Assembly: GCA_003987775.1 (NCBI GenBank)
Contig: RXJD01000023.1
Coordinates: 62,001 to 126,000 of the forward strand
Length of the DNA stretch: 64,000 bases
From: Mycobacterium sp.
GTDB lineage: Bacteria > Actinomycetota > Actinomycetes > Mycobacteriales > Mycobacteriaceae
Reading direction: 5' to 3'
A model generated the notes under the pieces. The model was not told the origin of the DNA, made no database searches, and saw nothing but the letters and a program-made list of their open reading frames with translations. Positions within the stretch are counted from its first letter, which is position 1, and each line of letters starts with the position of its first letter. Position numbers and translations under genes: made by a program. Below are positions 22,795 to 31,337 of the stretch, in pieces.

Positions 22795-24153
22795 TCAGAG
22801 CTGCGCGGACTCCTTGCGCTCGGTGATGGGACGCGCGAGTTCCTGCTCGTCGCAGACGCGTTGCAACTTCTCCAACGTCTCGTCCAGACCCGCGCCGACG
22901 CGGGGGCCGGGAGTGAACGTAGCCGGCAGCTTGCGCATGCCCTGGATCACGCCGATCGTCTCGTAATGCACGGTGCCGTCCGGGTCGCAGCGGTAGTCGG
23001 GCATCCGGTCGAGCACCGCGTTGAGCATCGACTTGAACACCGTGCGCGCCACATTCGAACCGATACAACGGTGCACGCCGATGCCGAAGCTGAAGTGCCG
23101 GTTGCCTTTCCGGTCCAGCAGCACGTCGTCGGGGTGGTGGAACACCGCTGGGTCGCGGTTGGCCATGGCCCAGGAGATCCACAGCCGCTCGCCCTCTTTG
23201 AACCGCGTGCCGTCGAGTTCGATGTCGTCGGAGAAGGTGCGGCCATCTCCGGGCGCCGGCGTGAAATAGCGGAGAAACTCTTCGGTCGCCGAGTCCAGCA
23301 GGGTGTCGCGCTCCCGCCGCAACCGCTCCCGTTGTTCGGGATTGTCCGACAGCCATTCCAGCGAATGCGCGGTCAGCGCCGTGGTGGTGTCGAAGCCACC
23401 CCCGATGACCAGACCGAGGTTGCCGAGGATCTCCAGATCGGGAGCCGGCTCGCCGTCGATCCGCATCTGCAGCAGCGCGTTGACCAGTCCGGGTCGCGGG
23501 TTCTCCCGGATCTCGATCATGTTGTTGACCATGTCGAGGCCCATCTGGCGGTGCATCTCGGTGACACGTTCGATGTCGGGGGAGTGCTCGGGCGTGTAGA
23601 CCGCCGCGTGGACCGGTTCGCTGTAGAGATTCCACTTCTTCAGCGGGATGCCGAGCATGGCCAGAGTCAGCACCGCCGGAACGACATTGGCCAGATCGTC
23701 GACGAAGTCGATCCGGCCGGTCTCGATCTTCTCGTCAAGGCAGGCGCGGGTCACGTCGTCGATGAACGGCTCCCAGCGCTTGACCGCTGCCGGCGACAGA
23801 TACGGGTTGAGCACCGTGCGATAGATGCGGTGCTCGGGATCGTCCATCTCCAGGATGCCGCCACGCACCACGCTGACCCGGCGGGCCGTGGGAATCGAAA
23901 TGCCTTTGTATCCCTTGCGTTCGCCACGGATGTCGTGGTCGTTGGACACCGCGGGACAACGCGCCAGCTCGAACACCTCGTGGCTGCCCGCCGCGACCCA
24001 GTGCCCGCCGTAGGTGTCGGTCCAGGCCATCGGGCACGTGGCGTGCATCTCCTCGGTGATCGCCTTGAACTGTGAGCGGTACTCCGCGGAGTGGCGGTCG
24101 AAGTGGTAACTGTGCTTCCTCCGGCCGTCGGACGCGACGTCATCGACGCTCAA
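22795..24153 (-). CDS. Cytochrome P450
   Basis: This 452-residue P450 has the I-helix motif GGGFDTTT at residues 251-258 (Asp255 in place of the usual Glu) and the haem loop FGIGVHRCIGSNVAR with Cys363. The ENPR, EEFLRYFTP and R-x-x-ANRDP regions are typical of bacterial P450s. I chose the TTG at 24153 because AAGGGAGA lies seven bases upstream; no ATG is better placed. It is preceded by a ferredoxin gene 20 bases away and an SDR gene, in an operon driven from the palindrome-bearing promoter at 25109-25150. The CYP family is not assigned. The SDR suggests oxidation of an alcohol product. Confidence 0.9.
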   Translation of the reverse strand: MSVDDVASDGRRKHSYHFDRHSAEYRSQFKAITEEMHATCPMAWTDTYGGHWVAAGSHEVFELARCPAVSNDHDIRGERKGYKGISIPTARRVSVVRGGILEMDDPEHRIYRTVLNPYLSPAAVKRWEPFIDDVTRACLDEKIETGRIDFVDDLANVVPAVLTLAMLGIPLKKWNLYSEPVHAAVYTPEHSPDIERVTEMHRQMGLDMVNNMIEIRENPRPGLVNALLQMRIDGEPAPDLEILGNLGLVIGGGFDTTTALTAHSLEWLSDNPEQRERLRRERDTLLDSATEEFLRYFTPAPGDGRTFSDDIELDGTRFKEGERLWISWAMANRDPAVFHHPDDVLLDRKGNRHFSFGIGVHRCIGSNVARTVFKSMLNAVLDRMPDYRCDPDGTVHYETIGVIQGMRKLPATFTPGPRVGAGLDETLEKLQRVCDEQELARPITERKESAQL

Positions 24154-24173
24154 AGCGTTGTCTCCCTTGGTAA

Positions 24174-24368
24174 TCAGTCGCTGAGGACGATGGCCTGCTC
24201 GGGGCATGACTGGGCGGCCTCGCGGACCTGGTCCACCTGATCGGCGGGCACCACCTCGTTTACTGCCGATGAACTGCCGTCGATGTCACTGAGCTGGAAC
24301 GAATCCGGCGCGATCATGGCGCACAGCGTGTGCCCCTGGCAGCGCTCCGGATCTACCCAGACCTTCAC
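24174..24368 (-). CDS. Small iron-sulfur ferredoxin, His variant
   Basis: This 64-residue ferredoxin has Cys10-x2-His13-x2-Cys16 and Cys55-Pro, the P450-type single-cluster pattern. The proposed GTG at 24368 follows GGAGG. It lies between an SDR gene (14 bases) and a P450 gene (20 bases) on the same strand and is the likely electron donor for that P450. It belongs with the three other small ferredoxins in this window, which differ at residue 13 (His, Asn, Phe and His). Confidence 0.9.
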   Translation of the reverse strand: MKVWVDPERCQGHTLCAMIAPDSFQLSDIDGSSSAVNEVVPADQVDQVREAAQSCPEQAIVLSD

Positions 24369-24382
24369 GAGACCTCCATCGC

Positions 24383-25108
24383 TCAGGTGTTTCGGCCGCC
24401 GTTGACACCCAATATCTGACCGGTGATGTAACCCGCTTCGTCCGAGGACAGAAATGCACATGCCGCGGCGATGTCCTCGGGCTTGCCGATTCGCCGTACC
24501 GGTGTCCGGGCGATGTTCTGCTCGACATCGCCGAGGAACCCCTGGGTCTCGGCGTTGCGCAGCATCGGGGTGTCGATGAAGCCGGGGGGCACGGCATTGA
24601 CCGTGATGCCGCTGGGTCCGTACTCGAGGGCTAACGACTTGGTCAGCCCGTTGACCGCTGACTTGGCCGCGACATAGTGCGACATGTAGGGCACCCCGGA
24701 GTGGGTGCTCGACGACGAGATGTTGACGATTCGTCCCCAGCCCGCGTCCAGCATGTCGGGCAGCACTGCCTGGGTCATGTGGAACACCCCGTGCAGATTG
24801 ACGTCGATCACTCGCTGCCAGTCCTCGAACGTGATGTTGGTGAATCGCTTGAAGCCGTCCAGGCCGGCCGCGTTGACCAGGATCGTGACCGGCCCCAGGC
24901 GCTCGCGAATGGCCGACAGGGCGGCGTCGATCTGGGAGCGGTCGGTGACGTCCGCGGTGTAGCAGAGGTCGTCGTCGGAAGGCTTGAGATCGATGGTGGC
25001 GACGTTGCGGCCGTCGGCACGCAGACGTTGCGCAACAGCCAACCCGATGCCGGACCCACCACCGGTTACCACCGCCGTCCTGGTGGCTGCCACGTCGCCG
25101 ATCTCATC
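24383..25108 (-). CDS. Short-chain dehydrogenase/reductase
   Basis: This 241-residue classical SDR has the cofactor motif GGGSGIG at residues 17-23, NAAG near residue 80, the active-site Ser in NISSSS and Tyr146-x3-Lys150 (YVAAK). An acidic residue at the end of strand 2 (TIDLKP) suggests NAD rather than NADP. It should oxidise an alcohol or reduce a ketone, perhaps the product of the P450 in the same operon. I chose the GTG at 25108 because GAGGGAGA lies seven bases upstream; a TTG at 25129 is less likely. A copy of the palindromic motif sits 26 bases upstream. Confidence 0.88.
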   Translation of the reverse strand, partial: DEIGDVAATRTAVVTGGGSGIGLAVAQRLRADGRNVATIDLKPSDDDLCYTADVTDRSQIDAALSAIRERLGPVTILVNAAGLDGFKRFTNITFEDWQRVIDVNLHGVFHMTQAVLPDMLDAGWGRIVNISSSSTHSGVPYMSHYVAAKSAVNGLTKSLALEYGPSGITVNAVPPGFIDTPMLRNAETQGFLGDVEQNIARTPVRRIGKPEDIAAACAFLSSDEAGYITGQILGVNGGRNT

Positions 25109-25133
25109 CACAAAGAATCTCCCTCGCAATTAT

Positions 25134-25148
25134 GAGAATCGTACTCTC
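25134..25148. promoter_or_regulatory. Palindromic motif copy (GAGAAT-CGT-ACTCTC)
   Basis: This copy has one mismatch from the perfect 6-3-6 palindrome and is flanked by T and A (TGAGAAT...CTCTCA). It lies 26 bases upstream of the leftward SDR start, where a repressor or activator would act. Confidence 0.55.
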
Positions 25149-25219
25149 ACAGCAAACCCCGGTGCAAGCGACCCGCAAAACAGTGCCGGGCCTGCGGCAA
25201 GACACGCGGACGACCATTC

Positions 25220-25237
25220 GCTGAGCGATCGCTCAGC
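25220..25237. promoter_or_regulatory. Perfect 18-base palindrome GCTGAGCGATCGCTCAGC
   Basis: A perfect 18-base palindrome lies in the 248-base gap between the divergent SDR (leftward) and aldehyde dehydrogenase (rightward) genes. It shares GCTGAGC-N4-GCTYAGC with the site at 44970-44987 next to another TetR gene. Its regulator is unknown. Confidence 0.55.
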
Positions 25238-25309
25238 CTTTGACCTGGGCAATCAGCTGGGCGAACCGGCTTGTCTTCTCACCTCTCGAATGTAAGATTC
25301 GCCGGAGAT

Positions 25310-25324
25310 GAGAATGAAATTATC
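25310..25324. promoter_or_regulatory. Palindromic motif copy (GAGAAT-GAA-ATTATC)
   Basis: One mismatch from the perfect palindrome. It lies 33 bases upstream of the aldehyde dehydrogenase ATG at 25357. Confidence 0.5.
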
Positions 25325-25356
25325 GTGACACCCACCACACCGAGCGCGAGGGGCCC

Positions 25357-26883
25357 ATGTCAGTGCAGGACACGGCGGAGACCGACGTCGGCGATCAACC
25401 GACACGGGACGGCGCCGAGTCCGGCAGCCGGCCGGCCCGCAGATTGCTGATCGACGGGCAGCTGGTGGCGACGGAGAAGACCTTTGCCACCGTCAATCCC
25501 GCGACGGGCGAGGTGCTGGGATATGCGCCCGACGCCGGGGTGCGAGAGGCCGAGCGCGCTGTCGCGGCGGCCCGGCGTGCCTTCGACGACACAACCTGGT
25601 CCACCGACGTCGAGTTCCGGATCCGGTGCCTCGATCAGCTGCACCAGGCGTTGCTCGACCACGCCGAGGAGTTGCGCGAGCTGACCATTGCCGAAGTCGG
25701 CGCCACCCGTGCGCTGACTCACGGGGCGCAGCTCGACGAACCCATCGGCATCGTCCGGTACTACGCCGACCTCCTGCGCACCTACGAGTTCTCCGAAGAC
25801 CTCGGGGAAAAAGAGTCGCGCGGCATGCGTCACCACCGCTGGGTCGAGAAAGAGGCCGCCGGCGTGGTCGCGGCCATCATCGCCTACAACTACCCGAACC
25901 AGCTGGCACTGGCCAAGCTGCCTCCTGCGCTCGCCGCCGGCTGCACGGTCGTTCTCAAGGGAGCGCCGGACACCCCGCTGGTCACCCTGGCTCTGGGCGA
26001 GCTGATCGCCAACCACACCGACATCCCGGCCGGCGTCGTCAACGTGCTCAGTTCGTCCGACGCCGGGGTGGGCGAAGCGCTGACGACCAGCCCCGACGTC
26101 GACGTGGTGACCTTCACCGGATCGACGGCGGTCGGGCGCAAGATCATGGCCGCGGCCAGCAACACCGTCAAACGCGTGTTCCTGGAGTTGGGCGGCAAGT
26201 CCGCGGTGATCATGCTCGACGATGCCGATTTCGCCGGCGCGGCCATGTTCGCCGCGTTCAGCATGGTCACCCACGCCGGCCAGGGCTGCGCGCTGACTTC
26301 CCGGTTGCTTGTTCCCAAGAAGCACCACGACGAGATCGTCGAACTGATCGCGCAGAACTTCGCCCGGGTCCGGCACGGCGATCCCGCCGACCCGAAAACC
26401 TATATGGGACCACTGATCAACGAGCGCCAGCGCGACAAGGTCGACGGCATGGTGCAACGGGCCGTGGCCGCGGGCGCCACGCTGGTCACCGGTGGCAAGC
26501 GGTTGGATCCCGGCTTCTTCTACGCACCGACGCTGCTCACCAATGTCGATCCGGATGCCGAGATCGCCCAGGACGAGGTGTTCGGGCCGGTGCTCGTGGT
26601 GATCGGCTTCGACGATGACGACGACGCGGTGCGCATCGCCAACAACTCGATCTACGGTCTGGCCGGCGCGGTGTTCAGCCGTGACCAGGACCGTGCCCTG
26701 GCGGTGGCACGCCGGATTCGCGCCGGCTCGTTCTCGGTCAACGGCGGCAACTACTTCGGCGCCGACAGCCCGTTCGGCGGTTTCAAGCAGTCCGGGGTCG
26801 GTCGCGAGATGGGAGTGGCCGGGATGGAGGAGTTCTTGGAGGGCAAGACTTTTGCGGTACCGGTGGCAGGAGCCGGCGCATGA
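25357..26883 (+). CDS. Aldehyde dehydrogenase
   Basis: This 508-residue protein is an NAD(P)-dependent aldehyde dehydrogenase. Catalytic Cys311 lies in AGQGCALTSR, general base Glu277 in LELGGKS, and Asn178 in AYNYPNQL supports the oxyanion hole. The length is normal, with an N-terminal extension of about 28 residues. It should oxidise an aldehyde to the acid, which would fit alcohol oxidation by the SDR across the shared promoter region. It overlaps the CoA-transferase gene by ATGA, so the acid could be converted to a CoA ester directly. Upstream is a palindromic motif copy. Confidence 0.92.
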   Translation: MSVQDTAETDVGDQPTRDGAESGSRPARRLLIDGQLVATEKTFATVNPATGEVLGYAPDAGVREAERAVAAARRAFDDTTWSTDVEFRIRCLDQLHQALLDHAEELRELTIAEVGATRALTHGAQLDEPIGIVRYYADLLRTYEFSEDLGEKESRGMRHHRWVEKEAAGVVAAIIAYNYPNQLALAKLPPALAAGCTVVLKGAPDTPLVTLALGELIANHTDIPAGVVNVLSSSDAGVGEALTTSPDVDVVTFTGSTAVGRKIMAAASNTVKRVFLELGGKSAVIMLDDADFAGAAMFAAFSMVTHAGQGCALTSRLLVPKKHHDEIVELIAQNFARVRHGDPADPKTYMGPLINERQRDKVDGMVQRAVAAGATLVTGGKRLDPGFFYAPTLLTNVDPDAEIAQDEVFGPVLVVIGFDDDDDAVRIANNSIYGLAGAVFSRDQDRALAVARRIRAGSFSVNGGNYFGADSPFGGFKQSGVGREMGVAGMEEFLEGKTFAVPVAGAGA

Positions 26884-28085
26884 GACCACTCGAAGGAATC
26901 CGCATCCTGGAAGTCGCCATGTACGGATTCGTCCCCTCGGCCGGTGCGGTGCTGCGGGAATGGGGTGCCGACGTCATCAAGGTCGAGCACGCAGTGACCG
27001 GCGACCCGCAACGCGGACTCCGCCAAACCGGCATGCTGCGCGTCGAGGGCGACCCCAACCCTAATATCGAGCACGCCAATCGCGGCAAGCGCAGCATCGG
27101 CTTGGACATGTCGGTACCGGAAGGCAAGGAGGTGCTCTACGAACTCGCCCGCCGTGCCGATGTTTTCCTCACCAGCTTCCTGCCCGACCACCGGCAGAAG
27201 TTCGGGATCGACATCGACGACATCCGGGCGGTGAACCCGCAGATCATCTACGCGCGCGGGAGTGCGCTCGGGCCACGCGGCAATGAAGCGACAAAGGGCG
27301 GCTACGACATGACCGCCTTCTGGTGTCGAGCCGGAACCGCGGCCACCATCACCCCGATGGGCTATGAGGGCATGATCAACCCGCCCGGGCCGGCCTACGG
27401 CGACACCATCTCCGGCACCAACCTCGCCGGCGGTATCGCGGCGGCGTTGCTCAAACGGGAACGCACCGGCGAACCATCGGTCGTCGACGTGTCGTTGCTC
27501 GGCAGTGGCCTGTGGGCGCTGGGCCACACGGTGGCACTCACCAAACACCTGGGCCAGCTGATGCAGGCACCGCCGCCCGGCATCCATGGTTCGCCGGTCA
27601 ATCCGCTGGTGGGCGTCTACCCCACGTCCGACGGACGCTACATCTCGCTGGTGATGATGCAGCCCGGCAAGTTCTGGGCCGACGTGTGCCGCCACATCGA
27701 CCGTCCGGAGCTGATCGACGATCCGCGTTTCGCGGACGGCGAGACCATCGCCGCCAATACCGCAGATGCGGTGGAGATCTTGACCAAAGTCTTCGCAACC
27801 CGCACTCTTTCGGAGTGGAGCGAACGCTTTGCGACGCTAGCAGGACCATGGGCGCCGGTGCAGGACACCCTGCAAGCGGCCGACGACGCGCAGATCCGGG
27901 CGAACGAATACGTGCTGCGCGCAGGCGAACTCGAACTGGTCGCCAACCCGGTCCAGTTCGATGTCGCCGCGCCGCAGACCGGGCCGGCTCCGGGATTCGC
28001 CGAGCAGACCGACGAGATCCTTTTGGAGTTGGGCCTGGACTGGGATCGGATCATCGAACTCAAGACCGCCGGCGCGGTCACCTAG
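26880..28085 (+). CDS. Family III CoA-transferase (CaiB/BaiF)
   Basis: This 401-residue protein is a class III CoA-transferase. RPLEGIRILEVAMYGFVPSAG is the typical N-terminus, and Asp143 in GGYDMTAFW matches the catalytic Asp of formyl-CoA transferase. HANRGKRSIGLDM is the conserved CoA-binding stretch. It would move CoA between a donor thioester and a carboxylic acid, or racemise a 2-methylacyl-CoA. Coupling to the aldehyde dehydrogenase supports the former. It is the last gene before the mce operon, from which it is separated by 277 bases. Confidence 0.9.
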   Translation: MRPLEGIRILEVAMYGFVPSAGAVLREWGADVIKVEHAVTGDPQRGLRQTGMLRVEGDPNPNIEHANRGKRSIGLDMSVPEGKEVLYELARRADVFLTSFLPDHRQKFGIDIDDIRAVNPQIIYARGSALGPRGNEATKGGYDMTAFWCRAGTAATITPMGYEGMINPPGPAYGDTISGTNLAGGIAAALLKRERTGEPSVVDVSLLGSGLWALGHTVALTKHLGQLMQAPPPGIHGSPVNPLVGVYPTSDGRYISLVMMQPGKFWADVCRHIDRPELIDDPRFADGETIAANTADAVEILTKVFATRTLSEWSERFATLAGPWAPVQDTLQAADDAQIRANEYVLRAGELELVANPVQFDVAAPQTGPAPGFAEQTDEILLELGLDWDRIIELKTAGAVT

Positions 28086-28362
28086 GGCCTGGGGTGGCAA
28101 CGACGTGCGTGCAGATAACGGTTGTGCGATTTCGGTTCCCACGGGACGCGGCATGAGTCATAATCGCCGAACGCTTCCAGGGTTGGCGCGCGGGCAGCTG
28201 ACCTGGTCTGGAAACGGCAGCTCACGCAACCGAATGGAGAAACCGGCGTGAGGTTGATAGCGCGTGTCGAGGGCGCCGGAACGGCGCAGCCACCGTTGAT
28301 AATGGCGATTGCCATCCGGATTTCCTTTGCGCACAACACGATCCGGAGAGGATCTCAGTCCT
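28086..28362 (+). promoter_or_regulatory. Upstream region of the yrbE-mce operon
   Basis: This 277-base gap holds no convincing gene. It contains GCGCCG-GAA-CGGCGC (28273-28287), a short hairpin, and CATAAT and GATAAT stretches near 28160 and 28298 that might be -10 elements. A ribosome-binding site (GGAGAGGATC) precedes the ATG at 28363. The operon promoter is probably here; its exact position is not shown. Confidence 0.35.
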
Positions 28363-29169
28363 ATGGCGAGTAAGGGAGCGGAGCGCTGGACCCCGGGCAT
28401 CGTGCTGGGTCGTGGTTCCAAACCCATGGAGGCCGTCGGCGCGTTGTTCGCGATGTCGGCCGACGCCATCAAATTCGCGTTCCGGCGACCGGTCCAGTGG
28501 CGTGAGTTCCTGGAGCAGTCGTGGTTCGTTGCCCGCGTCGCTCTCGCGCCAACGTTGTTGGTAGCCATCCCGTTCACCGTCCTGGTCAGCTTCACCCTGA
28601 ACATCCTGCTGCGGGAGCTGGGCGCCGCCGACCTCTCGGGTGCGGGTGCGGCATTCGGTGCGGTCACTCAGGTCGGACCACTGGTGACGGTGCTGATCGT
28701 GGCCGGCGCCGGGGCCACGGCGATGTGCGCCGACCTGGGGTCGCGCACCATCCGCGAGGAGATCGACGCGATGGAGGTCCTGGGCATCAACCCGATTCAG
28801 CGGTTGGTGACGCCCCGCATGCTGGCCTCCGGCCTGGTGGCATTGCTGTTGAACAGCCTGGTGGTCATCATCGGGATCCTGGGCGGCTACATCTTCTCGG
28901 TGTTCGTCCAGGACGTGAACCCCGGCGCATTCGCCGCCGGCATCACCCTGTTGACCGGCGTGCCCGAGGTGATCATTTCCTGCGTCAAGGCAGCGCTTTT
29001 CGGGCTGATCGCCGGCCTGGTGGCCTGCTATCGCGGCCTGACGATTACCGGCGGCGGCGCCAAGGCGGTCGGCAACGCCGTCAACGAGACGGTGGTGTAC
29101 GCGTTCATGTCGCTCTTTGTGGTCAACGTGGTGGTCACCGCCATCGGCATCCGAATGTCGGCGAAGTAG
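28363..29169 (+). CDS. yrbEA: YrbE-type permease subunit A of an Mce lipid importer
   Basis: This 268-residue integral membrane protein is an MlaE/YrbE permease. The EEIDAMEVLGINPIQRL motif is the coupling helix that touches the ATPase MceG. LREGAADLSGAG-like and AVGNAVNETVVYAF regions are conserved in all mycobacterial YrbEA proteins. It has about five to six membrane helices. Two YrbE subunits form the channel of a lipid importer in the inner membrane. I chose the ATG at 28363. It is the first gene of an eight-gene operon. The mce number cannot be assigned by eye; the protein seems closer to mce4-type than to mce1-type sequences. Confidence 0.92.
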   Translation: MASKGAERWTPGIVLGRGSKPMEAVGALFAMSADAIKFAFRRPVQWREFLEQSWFVARVALAPTLLVAIPFTVLVSFTLNILLRELGAADLSGAGAAFGAVTQVGPLVTVLIVAGAGATAMCADLGSRTIREEIDAMEVLGINPIQRLVTPRMLASGLVALLLNSLVVIIGILGGYIFSVFVQDVNPGAFAAGITLLTGVPEVIISCVKAALFGLIAGLVACYRGLTITGGGAKAVGNAVNETVVYAFMSLFVVNVVVTAIGIRMSAK

Positions 29170-29212
29170 ATACCGCGGAGTCGATGTGGCGAGGGAGGTG
29201 TAGGCACAGACT

Positions 29213-30058
29213 GTGGCGCTGAGAGCCGTCTACCCGCGTCTGACGCGGCAATTCCAGAGACCGGTCGGCAGCCTGGGCCGAATCGGCGATCACACCCTGT
29301 TCTACGGCAAGGCAATCGGCGGTATCCCGTTCGCCGTCACCCGCTACGGTCGCGAGATCATCCGGCTGATCGCCGAAATCAGCATGGGTGCAGGCACTTT
29401 GGCGATGATCGGCGGAACGCTCGTGATCGTGGGCTTCCTGACCCTGGCCGCGGGCGGCACGCTGGCGGTCCAGGGGTACAGCTCGCTGGGCAACATCGGT
29501 ATCGAGGCGCTGACCGGATTCCTCGCGGCGTTCATCAATGTCCGCATCGCGGCGCCGATCGTGGCTGGCATCGGCCTGGCGGCCACCTTCGGTGCCGGGG
29601 TGACGGCGCAACTGGGCGCCATGCGGATCAACGAAGAGATCGACGCGCTGGAATCCATGGCGATCCGGCCGGTTTCGTATCTGGTCAGCACCCGGATCGT
29701 GGCAGGGATGCTGGCGATCACTCCCCTCTACAGCATCGCGGTGAGCCTGTCGTTCCTGGCCAGTCAGTTCACCACGGTGATCCTGTTCGGCCAGTCGGGT
29801 GGTTTGTACCAGCACTACTTCACGACCTTCCTCAACCCGATCGACTTGCTGTGGTCCTTCCTGCAGGCCGTGCTGATGGCGATCACCATTCTGCTGATCC
29901 ATACGTACTACGGCTTTTTCGCGTCGGGCGGGCCGGCCGGTGTCGGTGTCGCCACCGGTAACGCGGTGCGGACCTCGCTGATCGTGGTGGTCTCGGTGAC
30001 CCTGCTGATCTCGCTGTCCATCTACGGTTCCAACGGCAACTTCAACCTGTCGGGCTAG
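29213..30058 (+). CDS. yrbEB: YrbE-type permease subunit B of an Mce lipid importer
   Basis: This 281-residue YrbEB protein has the coupling motif INEEIDALESMAIRPVSYL, YGREIIRLIAEISMG and the final GPAGVGVATGNAVRTSLI stretch of the family. It should pair with YrbEA to form the permease. The GTG at 29213 begins the family-typical MALRAVYPRL, although the ribosome-binding site is distant. It is followed after 19 bases by mceA. The ATPase (MceG/Mkl) is not encoded in the window; mycobacteria normally use one shared ATPase gene located elsewhere. Confidence 0.92.
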   Translation: MALRAVYPRLTRQFQRPVGSLGRIGDHTLFYGKAIGGIPFAVTRYGREIIRLIAEISMGAGTLAMIGGTLVIVGFLTLAAGGTLAVQGYSSLGNIGIEALTGFLAAFINVRIAAPIVAGIGLAATFGAGVTAQLGAMRINEEIDALESMAIRPVSYLVSTRIVAGMLAITPLYSIAVSLSFLASQFTTVILFGQSGGLYQHYFTTFLNPIDLLWSFLQAVLMAITILLIHTYYGFFASGGPAGVGVATGNAVRTSLIVVVSVTLLISLSIYGSNGNFNLSG

Positions 30059-30077
30059 GGGAGGTGCGCAGAGTTCA

Positions 30078-31337
30078 GTGACAGCTAACGTGCCGGCGGG
30101 CCGCCACGGCCCGAGTCCCAAGGGTCGGTCGCACCATTCCGGGCGGCCCAAGCCGCGTGGCTATGTGCGCCCGCTGATGGGCCTTGCCACCGTCCTCGTG
30201 ATCCTCGCGATCGTCGCCGTGTCAATCGGGTTGTTCCAGGGGGACTTCACCGAAAGCGTGCCCGTCACCGTCGTTTCGCCGCGCGCCGGCCTGGTGATGA
30301 ACCCCGAGGCCAAAGTGAAGATGCGCGGGGTCATGGTCGGCAAGGTCGAGTCCATCGAGGAACGCCCCAACGGTCAGGCGGTTCTGCACCTGGCGATGCA
30401 GCCGTCGGCAATGCGGCTCATTCCCCGCAATGTGCTTGTCGACATCGCCTCCACGACGGTCTTCGGCGCCAAGTTCGTCGAGCTGATACCGCCCGACCAA
30501 CCCTCGCAGCAGAGCCTGCAACCGCATCAGGTGCTCGAGGGCAAGTTTGTCACCGTCGAGGTCAACACCGTCTTCCAACAGCTCACCAACCTGTTGTCGA
30601 ACATCGATCCCGCGAAGCTCAACGAAACGCTCGGCGCCATCGCTTCGGCGGTGAACGGCCGGGGCCACAAGATCGGGCAGGCACTGTCCGACCTCGACGC
30701 GTTTCTGGCCAAGCAGGATCCGGCGCTGCCCGCACTGAACCACGACCTCTCCGTCCTGCCCGTGGTGAGCAACGCCTACGCCGACGCCGCACCCGACCTG
30801 ATCGGGTCGGCCGAGAATGCGATAAGGATCAGCAAGTCGGTCGTCGAAGAGCAGCAGAACCTGGACGCCTTCCTGATCAGCTCAATCGGCTTGGCCGACA
30901 TCGGAAATGAAGTGATCGGCGGGAATCGGCAAGCCCTGACCGACGACCTGCACCTGCTGCTGCCGACCACCAACCTGACCAACGAGTACCACCAGGCGCT
31001 GTGGTGCGGACTGTCGGGCTCGCTGGTGAACCTGCACGCGCCCAACCTGCCCGAGCCGATGATCAAGGTGTTGGTGTACCTCGGTTTCGGTGCCGAACGC
31101 TATCGCTATCCGAGCAACCTGCCCAAGGTGGCGGCAACCGGCGGTCCCCAGTGTCAGACACTGCCGGTGGTGCCCTACGACGTTGCGCCGCCGTTCGTGG
31201 TGGCCGATGTGGGCGCCAACCCGATGGAGTACGGCAACCCGCAGTTGCTGCTGAACTCCGATGCGCTCAAGCAACTGCTGTACGGGCCGATCGACGGGCC
31301 ACCGCGCAACACGATGCAAATTGGACAACCCGGATGA
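30078..31337 (+). CDS. mceA: MceA-type substrate-binding subunit
   Basis: This 419-residue protein has one N-terminal membrane helix (about residues 34-55) after a basic tail, then the Mce/MlaD domain with VKMRGVMVGKVESI. The long helical region that follows forms the needle-like part in known Mce complexes. The C-terminal region has cysteines and the WCGLSGSLVNLH motif common to MceA proteins. The GTG at 30078 is used; the N-terminal GRHGPSPKGRSHHSGRPKPRG is unusually basic and glycine-rich. The gene overlaps mceB by ATGA. Confidence 0.9.
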   Translation: MTANVPAGRHGPSPKGRSHHSGRPKPRGYVRPLMGLATVLVILAIVAVSIGLFQGDFTESVPVTVVSPRAGLVMNPEAKVKMRGVMVGKVESIEERPNGQAVLHLAMQPSAMRLIPRNVLVDIASTTVFGAKFVELIPPDQPSQQSLQPHQVLEGKFVTVEVNTVFQQLTNLLSNIDPAKLNETLGAIASAVNGRGHKIGQALSDLDAFLAKQDPALPALNHDLSVLPVVSNAYADAAPDLIGSAENAIRISKSVVEEQQNLDAFLISSIGLADIGNEVIGGNRQALTDDLHLLLPTTNLTNEYHQALWCGLSGSLVNLHAPNLPEPMIKVLVYLGFGAERYRYPSNLPKVAATGGPQCQTLPVVPYDVAPPFVVADVGANPMEYGNPQLLLNSDALKQLLYGPIDGPPRNTMQIGQPG

